In this document: one piece after another, positions 46,231-56,300 of the stretch
Position numbering within the stretch: the stretch's first letter is position 1
How the letters are laid out: each line of letters begins with the position of its first letter
From: Anaerosacchariphilus polymeriproducens
GTDB lineage: Bacteria; Bacillota; Clostridia; Lachnospirales; Lachnospiraceae
NCBI RefSeq assembly: GCF_003363435.1
Contig: NZ_QRCT01000028.1
Span: forward strand, 36,931 to 100,930
Length of the DNA stretch: 64,000 nucleotides
Direction of reading: 5' to 3'
Translations under genes and position numbers: made by a program
Notes under the pieces: model-generated
Seen by the model: only the letters and a program-made list of their open reading frames with translations
Told to the model about the DNA's origin: nothing
Databases searched by the model: none

Positions 46231-46551
46231 ATGAAAACAATTTGTCCAGAATGTAAAAGTGAACAAGACATTACATTAAAATTACTGTTTTTTCAAAAAT
46301 GCAAGGTATGTAATGCAAAAATTTATAAACAGCAAGATGTTGTCTATACAACATTAAAGGTATTTTTAAGGTTAGTTTGTATTATAATATTTGGTATTTT
46401 AATGCAGAATAAATTAGCTTTAAAAAACTATCTGAAAATAGATTCTGGAATAATTCTAGTTAGTATATATGTTTTTACATTATTACTCTTTGGAATAGTA
46501 GAGGTATTTTTGATGCATTTTGCATATATCAGAATTAAAAAAAGTCTCTAA
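46231..46551 (+). CDS. Zinc-ribbon membrane protein
   Basis: A 106-residue protein starting with a zinc ribbon, CPECKSEQ then CKVCNAK (four Cys in two pairs), followed by two hydrophobic helices at about 43-60 and 72-98. It starts 23 bp after the secreted protein with AAGGAGTA before the ATG, so it is probably co-expressed and might protect against or process the secreted neighbour. That is inference; no family recognised. Confidence 0.65.
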   Translation: MKTICPECKSEQDITLKLLFFQKCKVCNAKIYKQQDVVYTTLKVFLRLVCIIIFGILMQNKLALKNYLKIDSGIILVSIYVFTLLLFGIVEVFLMHFAYIRIKKSL

Positions 46552-46880
46552 GTCAATAGTTGGGGTATGAATCTGAATCCAAGTATTCATAAATAAAAGT
46601 TCTTTTGTTCATTGGTGATATCTTGAAATAAAAGAATAATTTTCAAAAATCATTTGCCGCATGAACATTGATAACGACGTTTATTCAGAATTAGATAACA
46701 TTAGGATAGGTCTTGTATACAAGATAAGTCATAAAGACAAAAAATAAACCGCCCCTAGCCTGAGAAACTTGGACGGTTTATTTTAGTTCATATTCAATTG
46801 AAAGGGGTACAACTTAGTACCACTCTTTATAATGTTATTGTAGCATAGGTGTTAACAAATTTCAACTAAAGTTAAAGCCC
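46552..46880. other. Intergenic stretch between convergent genes
   Basis: It holds a 14-bp palindrome TCTTGTATACAAGA (46711-46724) and the terminator at 46743-46785. I see no coding sequence. Confidence 0.6.
46743..46785. terminator. Bidirectional terminator
   Basis: AATAAACCG / CGGTTTATT with a 22-base loop and A/T tracts on both sides. It serves the zinc-ribbon gene and, on the minus strand, the membrane protein ending at 46881. Confidence 0.65.
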
Positions 46881-47285
46881 CTATAATTGATTATAATTTA
46901 AAGATCTACATATTTCTTTAAAAAGTGGTTCACATTTAGATAAATTTGGAGGTAGAGTGGTTTCATCTGTGATAAGTAAATTTAACTCTTCTAATAATCC
47001 AAACAATGATTTAGGCGTATATAAAAACATTTTAGAGTAAGCTGTTTTATATCGATCAGATACACCAGTTGTATGCAATTCTTTTGAGGTAATTGTTATG
47101 TATTCTTCTACAATATCCAAGCCCCTGTTTGAAAATAATTCAATTTGTTTCATTTTTCTTTGTTGATAATTCACAATAATTATTGTGATAATTGGTGAAA
47201 TAATTGCAACAGCTAATGCAATCCAAGCTGTTTTTGTATTCTTATGGGTATTAGCAGTTTGCGAAGTAAGAGTAATAAAGTTCAT
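46881..47285 (-). CDS. Single-pass membrane protein of unknown family
   Basis: A 134-residue protein. A short Thr-rich N-terminus is followed by one transmembrane helix at about 19-40 (AWIALAVAIISPIITIIIVN), a basic stop (YQQRKMKQ), and a helical cytoplasmic domain. Such architecture is common in small mobile-element or defence proteins, but I recognise no family. AAGGATG lies seven bases before the ATG. It is the only minus-strand intact gene of the accessory block. Confidence 0.6.
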   Translation of the reverse strand: MNFITLTSQTANTHKNTKTAWIALAVAIISPIITIIIVNYQQRKMKQIELFSNRGLDIVEEYITITSKELHTTGVSDRYKTAYSKMFLYTPKSLFGLLEELNLLITDETTLPPNLSKCEPLFKEICRSLNYNQL

Positions 47286-47337
47286 GTCTATTCATCCTTT
47301 ACGTAACTTTGATATTAAAATTTTAACATAGCATTAG

Positions 47338-47445
47338 CTAAAAAACAAATCAAAAAAGGGACGGTCAAATTTTACATTTGTTTTTAATTCAAAAGGAATT
47401 GCAGAAGAAGTATTGGAGAGTATTGATGAAGAGATTGTTACGTAG
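47338..47445 (+). pseudogene. Possible C-terminal gene remnant
   Basis: An open stretch without a start codon ends at a TAG at 47443. Its translation ends NSKGIAEEVLESIDEEIVT, which looks like a natural protein tail in character. It may be debris of a deleted gene, such as a recombinase or transposase, but too little remains to name it. Confidence 0.25.
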
Positions 47446-47570
47446 CAATGAAAAGTTGATAAATGACTGTTAAGATATTAAATTAAATATTATTTGCAGG
47501 TTGTTTAGGTGCTATTATGAAAAGCATTTGAAATTATAATTGGTAAAAAAGAAAAAGGGGAGAATAAAGA

Positions 47571-48416
47571 ATGAGAAAACAAAAGAGAAAATTAATTATC
47601 GTATTATTTATGTTTATTGTTTTATTTACTAACAAACAAGAAGTATTTGCAATTGAAGGAACTGAGAGTATCACTTATGATGAATTATGGTCCGGAGATT
47701 ATAAAATTTTAAATTATGTTATTAAAATAGATGTTAATAAAGATGGATCTCTAAATGCAGAGCACTCCGTACGTGCAGTAGTACTAAATAATGAAGAAGA
47801 TACTATTAAAATAAATATAAATAAAACAGATTGGGAAATTAGTGAAATAGTACCAATAAGTAATAATTTAAAAAAAGTATCTATGGTCCAAGAGGAAAGT
47901 GACAAGGATATAAAGTGTGAGTTTAATAAAGTGTTTGAAAAAAAAGATATAGTTGATTTTAAATTTAAAACACGTATAGTTAATTTATTTATGGTAAACT
48001 ATGATAAAGGAGAAGCAGTTTATGACTTTAAACTTGGAAATTTAATAGATATGGGAATCGATAACATAAAAATACTTTGGAACAGTGAAAATATGCTGCG
48101 AGTCTTATCTGATAAGAAGGAAAATAATTATTATGCATGGGAGTATTCATTAGATTCAAGAAATGAATATAAAGTCGAAGTCATATATTCATCTCAAGCT
48201 TATGATTATACATTTGAAAATAATTGGAGTAATCGACTGGGAGAGTGGAAGAAATCTTTAAAAAAGTATGGAAATGTATATATTTATATGATAATTGGAG
48301 TTCCTATATCTATCTGGATTGCAATTAAAGAAGGACGTGCAAGGAGAGATGTAATAAGTATGTATAAACAAAAATATGGGAAAGATTGGTGGAAGGAATA
48401 TTTCTGGTTGGATTAG
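47571..48416 (+). CDS. Secreted membrane-anchored protein, DUF2207-like architecture
   Basis: A 281-residue protein with a signal peptide (IIVLFMFIVLFTNKQEVFAI), a beta-rich extracytoplasmic domain (about 25-235) beginning with YVIKIDVNKDGSLNAEHSVR, one transmembrane helix at about 243-260 (NVYIYMIIGVPISIWIAIKE), and a short basic-aromatic cytoplasmic tail ending YGKDWWKEYF. The strand pattern after the signal recalls DUF2207 surface proteins, but similarity is too weak to be sure. AAAGGGGAG precedes the ATG. No partner is obvious. Confidence 0.65.
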   Translation: MRKQKRKLIIVLFMFIVLFTNKQEVFAIEGTESITYDELWSGDYKILNYVIKIDVNKDGSLNAEHSVRAVVLNNEEDTIKININKTDWEISEIVPISNNLKKVSMVQEESDKDIKCEFNKVFEKKDIVDFKFKTRIVNLFMVNYDKGEAVYDFKLGNLIDMGIDNIKILWNSENMLRVLSDKKENNYYAWEYSLDSRNEYKVEVIYSSQAYDYTFENNWSNRLGEWKKSLKKYGNVYIYMIIGVPISIWIAIKEGRARRDVISMYKQKYGKDWWKEYFWLD

Positions 48417-48438
48417 ATAATTATTTATAAATTAAAAC

Positions 48439-48467
48439 TTTACAATAACACCATTTTATAATATAAT
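48439..48467 (+). promoter_or_regulatory. Promoter of structured leader
   Basis: TTTACA (48439-48444), 17-bp spacer, TATAAT (48462-48467). Transcription would start at about 48474, the first base of a perfect hairpin. Confidence 0.75.
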
Positions 48468-48473
48468 TACTCA

Positions 48474-48585
48474 ATGTACTGTATACATACAGTACATCCC
48501 CAAGTTAATTTCCCGGGTTCGATGAACTCGGGGATTCCCCAATAAATAATTACGTGCATAGCCGATAAAGTTATGCACTTTTTTT
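48474..48585 (+). ncRNA. Candidate structured leader or small RNA before DUF5131
   Basis: About 112 nt starting seven bases after the -10 box. Hairpin 1 has perfect ten-base arms ATGTACTGTA / TACAGTACAT (48474-48497). Hairpin 2 is CCCGGGTTC-GAT-GAACTCGGG (48512-48532), nine pairs including one G-U. Hairpin 3 is GTGCATA / TATGCAC (48554-48578), followed by seven T, an intrinsic terminator. The DUF5131 ATG follows 33 bp later. CCCC runs at 48498 and 48537 could pair alternatively with the GGGG of hairpin 2, which would allow a switch. It could be an attenuator-type riboswitch, or a separate small RNA. No known class was recognised. Confidence 0.55.
48554..48585 (+). terminator. Intrinsic terminator within the DUF5131 leader
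   Basis: GTGCATA / TATGCAC stem with an 11-base loop followed by seven T, placed between a good promoter and the coding start. It would stop most transcription unless antitermination occurs. Confidence 0.8.
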
Positions 48586-48617
48586 AATTTTAAATCCCAT
48601 ACAAAGGAGAAATCAAG

Positions 48618-49325
48618 ATGGCTATTTGGAATCCATGGCGAGGTTGTCACAGATATAGTGAAGGATGTAAATTTTGCTATATCCATAAAGGAGATAAGAA
48701 AAAAGGAATAGACACTGATCAAATAATTCGCACAGACAAGTTTTATGCCCCTATTGAAAAGAAGAAATCAGGAGAATATAAAATGAAGCCGAGCCAAATG
48801 GTATATTTATGCTTTTCCACAGATTTTTTGATTGAGGATGCCGATTCTATGCGTAAGGAATGTTGGGATATGATAAAAGAACGGTCTGATTTAAATTTCT
48901 TATTTCTTACAAAAAGAATAGAACGATTTATGGAGTGTGTTCCTATAGATTGGAATGATGGATATGATAATGTAACGGTTGGGTGTACCATAGAGAATCA
49001 AAAAGCAGCTGATTATCGCTTATCTATATTTTCTTCTCTGCCAATAAAGCATAAGGATATTATTTGTCAGCCTTTAATTGAATATGTAGATATTGAGAAA
49101 TATTTAAATGATATTGAGTTAGTTGTAGTTGGAGGCGAGTCTGATAAAAAGGCACGTCCTCTCAATTACGACTGGGTATTAGATATTAGAGAACAGTGTA
49201 TGAGAAATAATACTCATTTTGAATTTCGACAATGTGGCACAAATTTTATCAAAGATGGGAAGATATATCACTTAGCTGTAAGGGACTTGTTCAGCCAGGC
49301 TCGGAAAGCAGATATTAATTTATGA
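48618..49325 (+). CDS. DUF5131 family (phage Gp37/Gp68-like) protein
   Basis: A 235-residue protein. The start WNPWRGCHRYSEGCKFCYIH holds three conserved Cys in a radical-SAM-like C-x6-C-x2-C pattern. The pattern continues with YLCFSTDFLIED, NLNFLFLTKRIERF, NVTVGCTIENQKAADYRL and LVVVGGESDKKARPLNYDWV. This is the DUF5131 family, found in phages and mobile islands; biochemical function is not established, though a metal or iron-sulphur cofactor is likely. AAAGGAGAAATCAAG precedes the ATG. It is controlled by the structured leader upstream and followed by a terminator. Confidence 0.9.
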   Translation: MAIWNPWRGCHRYSEGCKFCYIHKGDKKKGIDTDQIIRTDKFYAPIEKKKSGEYKMKPSQMVYLCFSTDFLIEDADSMRKECWDMIKERSDLNFLFLTKRIERFMECVPIDWNDGYDNVTVGCTIENQKAADYRLSIFSSLPIKHKDIICQPLIEYVDIEKYLNDIELVVVGGESDKKARPLNYDWVLDIREQCMRNNTHFEFRQCGTNFIKDGKIYHLAVRDLFSQARKADINL

Positions 49326-49354
49326 TATGATTTGATAATAACTAAATATTTTAT

Positions 49355-49388
49355 AAAAAAAGCAGTAGTTAATTACTACTGTTTTTTA
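49355..49388 (+). terminator. Terminator of the DUF5131 gene
   Basis: CAGTAGT / ACTACTG, five-base loop, A-rich before and six T after. Confidence 0.88.
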
Positions 49389-49530
49389 TTGAATATTAGT
49401 GTGAAAATTATTCGCCAATATTCTACATATGTTGTGAAAAATGTATAAAAATGTAAAAAACATAGAAAATTAAAAATATTTGAGTTATAATTAATATGTT
49501 TTTTGATTTATTAAATTAGGGAGGATGCTT

Positions 49531-50259
49531 ATGAAAAAAAGAGGGATATCAAAATGCGTAGTAGTAGCAATATTTATTAGTTTGAGCTTTACAATTCAAA
49601 CGAAAGCTAAGACTTATGAATATGACAAGTTAAATAGGTTAATAAAGGTGATTTATGATGATGGAAGTTATATAAAGTATTCTTATGATAAAAATGGTAA
49701 CATAGAAAAAATTAATAAATATATAATTAAATCAAAAGATGATACACCGAACGATAGCAAAAATAAAAAGCCAAATAATACATCAGATAATACAAAAAAT
49801 GATAACTCAGAAGACAATACAAATCAAAGTTCAAATGATACATCAAGAGATAACATAAATCAAAATCCAAATGACACATCGAGTAATAATACAAATCAAA
49901 ATTCAAATGGCACATCAAGTGATAGCACAAATAATCAAAATCCAAAAGACACATCAAGTAATAACACAAATCAAAATTCAAATGGCACATCAAATGATAA
50001 TACAAATCAAAATTCAAAAGACACATCAAGTGATAACACAAATCAAAATCCAAATGACGCAATAAGTGATGACACAAATAAAAATCCTAATAATATCTCA
50101 AATGAAAAGGAAAGTTCAAATGACACTTCATCAGAAGATTCTAAAGAGGAGAAAAATTCATTTTTTGATAAGCTAGGAAAAGCAATAGAAAAAGTAGCGA
50201 GCGGAATCGTAAATGCTATAAGAGATTTTTTTATATTTATTTTTTCTTTATTTAAGTAA
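49531..50259 (+). CDS. Secreted mini-YD protein with Asn/Asp/Ser repeats
   Basis: A 242-residue protein. After a signal peptide (CVVVAIFISLSFTIQTKA) the mature chain begins with one YD/RHS unit (TYEYDKLNRLIKVIYDDGSY then YSYDKNGNIEKI). About 130 low-complexity residues follow, in eight roughly 12-residue repeats of the type NTNQNSNGTSSD. The end is a hydrophobic or amphipathic helix (KLGKAIEKVASGIVNAIRDF, then FIFIFSLFK). ATG 49531 is chosen over 49525 because AGGGAGG is only one base from the latter. It lies 42 bp before the giant RHS gene with no terminator between, so they are probably one operon. Role unknown. Confidence 0.75.
   Translation: MKKRGISKCVVVAIFISLSFTIQTKAKTYEYDKLNRLIKVIYDDGSYIKYSYDKNGNIEKINKYIIKSKDDTPNDSKNKKPNNTSDNTKNDNSEDNTNQSSNDTSRDNINQNPNDTSSNNTNQNSNGTSSDSTNNQNPKDTSSNNTNQNSNGTSNDNTNQNSKDTSSDNTNQNPNDAISDDTNKNPNNISNEKESSNDTSSEDSKEEKNSFFDKLGKAIEKVASGIVNAIRDFFIFIFSLFK
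49816..50100 (+). repeat. ~36-bp coding repeats
   Basis: About eight imperfect units such as AATACAAATCAAAATTCAAA-type blocks encode the 12-residue Asn/Asp/Ser repeats of the mini-YD protein. Copy number is likely to vary by slippage. Confidence 0.85.
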
Positions 50260-50301
50260 AATATCTAAAATAACTAATGATAAAAGGGTGAGTTAAGGAG
50301 A

Positions 50302-53300
50302 ATGAAATTGTTTGCAAATTATAAAAATACAAAATTAAAAAGAATAGTAGCATTAATATTAGCGATTTGTTTATTACCATTGTCAGATTTTGTAGATGTC
50401 AGAGCAAAAGAAATAAATATACAAAATGAGGAAAAGCCAAGTGAAAAAAACGAAAAGCAGAAAGAATTAAATGCTACAGAAGACGGAGGCAATAAAGAAA
50501 ATGAAAACGTTATAGTAAAAACTTTTCCTATACATAGTGAAATAAAAAAAGATGGAATTACTTTAACGTGGGAAGCAATAGCTGGTAATGAGGTTACTTA
50601 TAAAATATATCGTAATGATACATTATTAAGCGACACCAAAGAATTAGAATTTTCAGATAAAGATATTTCAGCATCAACGGACTATTCCTATAAAGTAATT
50701 GCACTGGATAAAGAGGGAAAGACTCTTGCTGAAAGTGAAATTACTAAAACAGTAGTTCCTGATAAAATGGAGATTACAGGAGACACAACTTTAACAAAGA
50801 ATGAAACCGTTTATAGCCTTGATGTTAAAGGTGGAACATTAAATCTTAATGGATATAAGTTGACAGTTATTAAAGACGCAAATTTATATAGAGGACTTCA
50901 ATTTTCGGATGGATCATTGTTTTGTAATGGAAATGCAAATTTCGATAACTTAGTTGAAGTGAATATGACAAATGCAAATGATTATTTATACGTAGGCGGT
51001 AATTTTACATGGAATAGTGCATATACTTCTTATAATAAACTTACAAATGGAGTCATTGAAATAAAAGGAGATTTTAACAGTAATATATATGATTCTTTTA
51101 TTGCATCCAATCATCATAAAATTTTATTAAGTGGTGAAAGTAAACAGACAATCTCGATGAAAGAGGGGAATTCTTGCTTTAATACACTTGAATTGCAAAA
51201 CTATAGTGAAGAAGGGATTTATTCAGAATCTATTTTTCCCTATATAGAATTAATTCGTAATAATTGCCGTTTAGAAATTAATGGTCTAGATGGACAATAT
51301 GGTTTTAAATTGGAAGAAGATGTTACCATAGAGGGTGATTTTGCCCTTGGTATGGATACGTTAGATTTAAATGGGCATATATTAACGATTAAAGGTAATT
51401 TGATTCAGTCTGGTGGAGAAGTCTTTATCAATGCTGGTAAATTATTTGTAGAAGGTGATTATAGAATACAAAGACCTATAAAAACTGGAAATGAGACAAG
51501 TGTTAGTTATGGAGTCAGTTCAGGTACTCTTAAGATGACAAATGAGAACGATTATATTTGCGTTTTAGGAAATTTTTGTACAGATTCTCAAATAAATCAT
51601 ACAGATAAGTTAACCAATGGTATTTTGGAAGTGAAAGGAGATTTTACTCAGTTAAAAACGAAATCATCCTATAATTTTATGGCTTCACAAAATCATAAAG
51701 TAGTGCTTAGTGGAGAAAAAAAACAAACAGTTTCATTTTCAGTATGTACAATTGATCAATCGCAAATATCTAATCTGGAGATAACGAATCAGAGTGATGA
51801 GGGAGTTGAATTTAAAAATAGGCCTTACGTAAAAGGAAATGTAACAGATCATAAAAATAAAGTGTTAGGATATATTTCGATTGGCAGTAATACAGTTTTG
51901 ACAGATAACTCTTTTCAAGGAGGGATCTGTAACTTAGAGCGTTTGGAGATAAAAGAACCATGGTTTATTGGTGGAGATTTTGAATTAAGGGAGGATATTA
52001 CTATCTCTAAATCTTTAAATGTTGAAGGTGACTATAAAGCTATATTAGGTAGAACTAAAATGGAAAACGGAACCTTGATAGTAAAGAAGAATTTGGAATG
52101 TATTTATGGTTCGTATAATGATACTAGTATAAGTATGACACATGAAACAGATAAAATTAGGATTTATGGAAGTTTTAAATATAATCCATATTATTCCTCA
52201 GATATAACAGCCGGTATCATTGAAATCAAGGGAAATGTTGAAATCAGCAGGCTTTTTTCACCTTCCGGTTCCCATAAAGTTTTATTAAATGGAGATAAAA
52301 AGCAAACGATTAATATTGCAGACAGCTGCTGTTTCAATATACTAGAAATTCAAAATCATAGTGAAGAAGGCATATATTCTGTAACATCTTTTCAGAAAGC
52401 ATCATTAATCAGAAATGGATGTAGATTAATTTATGGAGATATGGAAGGTGTTTTTGGATGGACATTGACAGAAGATACGGTTATTAATGATAATTTAATC
52501 TTAATGGATGATACATTAGATCTTAATGGTTTTACTTTAACGGTAAAAGGGAATTTTATTCAGTCTGGCGGAACTGTAAATATAAATGGAGGAAAGTTAC
52601 TTGTCGAGAAAGATTACCGCATGCAGATACCTACCGGTAAGGAGGGTAATTATACATATAGTGGTTGCTCGTCTGTTTTGAAGATGGTGAAGGATAAAGA
52701 TTATGTATTAGTCAAAGGTAGTTTTTACTTTCATTCTTATATGGACCATAACAATTTATTAACGGATGGAATTTTAGAAATTCAAAAAGATTTTTACCAA
52801 CCGCAAGAGGGATCTTCTACTTATTATAAATTTATAGCTACGAAAAATCATAAATTATTATTAAGTGGAGATGGAAAACAAATTATTTGTGCTGCAAAAA
52901 CGCAGGTAAATAATCTGCAAATAGCTAATCTTGAAATTACCAATAACACTTTGGAAGGGGTAGAATTTCAGAATGAACCTTTTGTTATAGGAAAAATTAC
53001 GGATCATAAAAATAGTGTAAGTGGAACTATTGCAGTAGGAGGAAACCTTAATTTAGACAATGGTTATTATGGAGGAAATATTAGTATTGTTAAAGATACC
53101 TATGTAAACAATGAGGCGCATATAGGAGGCAATGTATCAATAAATGCGAGTCATACTTATCTTTATGTAAATAATAAATTAATAATAGATGGGAATTATT
53201 TACAAAAAAGTGGTTGTTTATTTATGAATAATGGGTATTTGCATATTCAGGGTAATTGCACGGCTTTAAATGAATCATGGGGTTCGTATGGAATAAAAAT

Positions 53301-56300
53301 GACACATGCAGCTGATTACATAAAGGTAGATGGTAATTTTAATTATTATTATGGGTATAAAGGTGAATTTAACGCAGGTACTTTGGAAGTAAAAAAAAGT
53401 TTAGAAATAAATAATAATTTTAAAGCATCTGGAACTCATCGAATTCTTTTGAGTGGTACAAGTTTACAAACATTGAATATCGATGAACGATCCAAACTAA
53501 ATATACTGGAATTAAAAAATTACAGTAATGAAGGGATTTATTCACCTACTATTTTTAATAAAGAATCTTTAATTAGAAACGGATGTAAATTTAAGTGTGG
53601 AGATATTGAAGGAGAATTTGGCTGGCAATTAACAGATGATACAGTATTACAAAAAGATTTTGTGCTGGTTGATGATACGTTAGATTTAAATGGACATACA
53701 TTAACCGTAAAGGGGAATTTAATTCAGGCTGGTGGAGTAATAAAAGTCAATGGTGGTAAACTGATTATTGAAGGTGATTATAGAATACAGGTAAGAAAAG
53801 GAGAAGAAGGTAATTATACTTATGATAAAAGTGCGGGTTATCTTTTGATGAATCATGCAAAAGATTATGTTTTAGTACAAGGAAGTTTTTATACAGCGTC
53901 TATTGCAAATCGAAATGATAATTTGACAGACGGTGTGTTGGAGATAAAAGGGGATATACAACAGATCGATGAAGTGACGCAATCTTATAATAACTTCTAT
54001 TGTTCTAAGAATCATAAAATACTGTTAAGTGCGAAGACTGGACAAACTGTAAAATTTACAAGTCAGGGGTATTCCAGAATACAAAATCTAGAGATAAAAA
54101 ATGATAGTAAAGAAGGTGTCAAGTTTATTAATCGTCCATTTGTAATGGGAACGGTTGTAACGAATAATAACGAAGTGAATGGAATGATATCCATTGGTCG
54201 AACTACCTTGTTTTCTGATAATAGATTTAGTGGTGGAATTGCCTTTGTTGAAAGTCTTGATATAAAAAATACATTTATTGTCGAAGAAGATGTAGAAGTT
54301 AATGATAAAATATACATTTCCGGTGAATTAACGGTTAATGGGAATTATAGAAGTTCTTCAAATGGATTAACTTGTATGGAGCATGGTAAGTTATTTATAA
54401 AAAAAGATTTGGATTTCACCTATTATTCAGGTGGAATTGAAATGGAAAATGAAGACGATTTTGTCAGAATAGATGGAAAATTTTTATATAGCTCGTATTA
54501 TAATAAGAGTTTAATTGCAGGTACGATGGAATTAAATGGTGATGCTTTAATATCAAGAAATTTCTATCCAAAAGGAAATCACAAGGTTATATTAGGCAGT
54601 GATAAAAAGCAGACAATAAAGTCAGAAGGTGATTGTAACTTTAATATATTAGAATTAAAGAATTATAGTAATGATGGTATTTATTCAGAAGAACCACTTT
54701 TAATTAAAAAACTGATTCGGAATGGTTGTAAATTAGTATATGGAAGTGTAAAAGGTGAATTTGGTTATACATTAACAGAAGATACGGTAATAGAAGGGGA
54801 TTACACTCTTATTGGAGATACATTAGATTTGAATGGTCATTCATTGACGATTAAAGGAAATTTTCTTCATGTGGCTGGAAATATAATATTTCATGGTGGA
54901 ACTTTGGTTGTTGAGGAGGATTATAGATTCCAAAGTTATAAAGAAAATAGCGGAATAAAAACTTATATTCCTAGTGCTGGTAATATAACAATGAATCATA
55001 CCAATGATAGATTTACGATAAAAGGAAATTGCATTTTACAGAACAAGGATAGTATGAGTGATTGGTTTTATAAAGGGACGTTAGAAATTAAAGGGAACTT
55101 TACACAAATTGGAAGTTATAGTTTTAGAAATAATTTAGAGCATCAATTTTTATTATCTGGTTCTGAGTTTCAAAATCTTACTTTTAATACGACACCATTA
55201 ATAAGTAATTTTATCGTTACTAATACAAGTGAAAAAGGTGTGCATTTAAATAAAAATGTTTATATAAATAATGCTATTTCAGATTTAAATGAAAAAGTTA
55301 CAGGTACAGGTGTAGCAATCATTAATTTCGCAAATCAATTAAAAGATGGGATTTGGGGTGGAAATCTAATAATTTCTAAAGATAGTAAATTAGATAAGAA
55401 TATGATAATAGGTGGAAATCTTACAATAAATGCTCCCTTCAATGTTGATAAGTATACAGTTTCTGTAGGTGGAAATTTTTATTTAGATCAAAACTCCAGA
55501 TTAATTATGCAGAATCCAGAAGCGTATGTAAAAGTAGGTAATGATTTTACAATTGATTCTTACAATTCTCATAATGGTTCATTATCAGATGGAGTATTAG
55601 AGATAAAAGGTGATTTCAGACAATTAAGAACTACCAATTTTATAGCAACAGGTAATCACAAAACAATTTTTACTCGAAAATTAGCTGTTTCTGGTAAAGC
55701 GTTTATTCAAACGATTCACTTTAATAATGTTGGAACAGCAAAATTTCATACATTAATATTGAAAAAAGATTTGGCTTCCGGATATCAATTAAATTGCGAT
55801 ATTAACAAAATAGCAGATGAAATCCTTTATGAGATTGAAGATATGAAACCACCATCAAATATTAAGACACTTACTAAAAGTCAAGTTACATCTTCATCGG
55901 TTACATTAAATTACTCAGGAGCATCTGATGATACTGCAATTGTTGGGTATGCAATTTATCGAGATGGAACACAAATTGCTATTACGAGCAGTACAAGTTT
56001 TAAAGATAGTAGTGTAAAGCCGGATCAAACTTATACCTATACTGTATTTGCTTTTGATGATGCCAAAAATATAGCGGAGGATTCTCCTAAATTATCAGTT
56101 TCAACTCCTGCAGATACACAACCTCCATCAAAGGTGGAAGGATTGCAGGTTAGCAAAAGAACAGGTTCTTCTATTACTTTGAAATGGGATAAGTCAACGG
56201 ATAACGTTGGTACAACCGGATATAAACTGTATCGAAATGGACAGATATTAGCTAATAATTTAGAAAAGACTACATATAAAGATGAAACTGTAAAAGAAAA

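Noticed and set aside
46711..46724. 14-bp palindrome TCTTGTATACAAGA
   Set aside because: It lies between convergent genes next to a terminator, with no gene start to regulate, and is probably chance in AT-rich DNA.
48474..48497. LexA (SOS) box resemblance of CTGTATACATACAG
   Set aside because: The enterobacterial box needs CTGT-N8-ACAG, here N6, and Firmicute LexA boxes have a different core (GAAC/GTTC).
48512..48532. tRNA-like T-arm (GGGTTCGAT) as an integration-site copy
   Set aside because: Only a few bases match a T-arm; there is no acceptor or anticodon arm, and it does not match the tRNA-Trp 3' end.
49727..50077. Minus-strand 116-codon frame rich in Leu/Tyr/His/Cys
   Set aside because: It is the complement of the low-complexity repeat of the mini-YD gene.
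49816..50100. Regular ~36-bp repeats that resemble a CRISPR array
   Set aside because: The repeats are imperfect, have no unique spacers, and are in frame inside the mini-YD gene, coding for Asn/Asp/Ser repeats. No cas genes are near.
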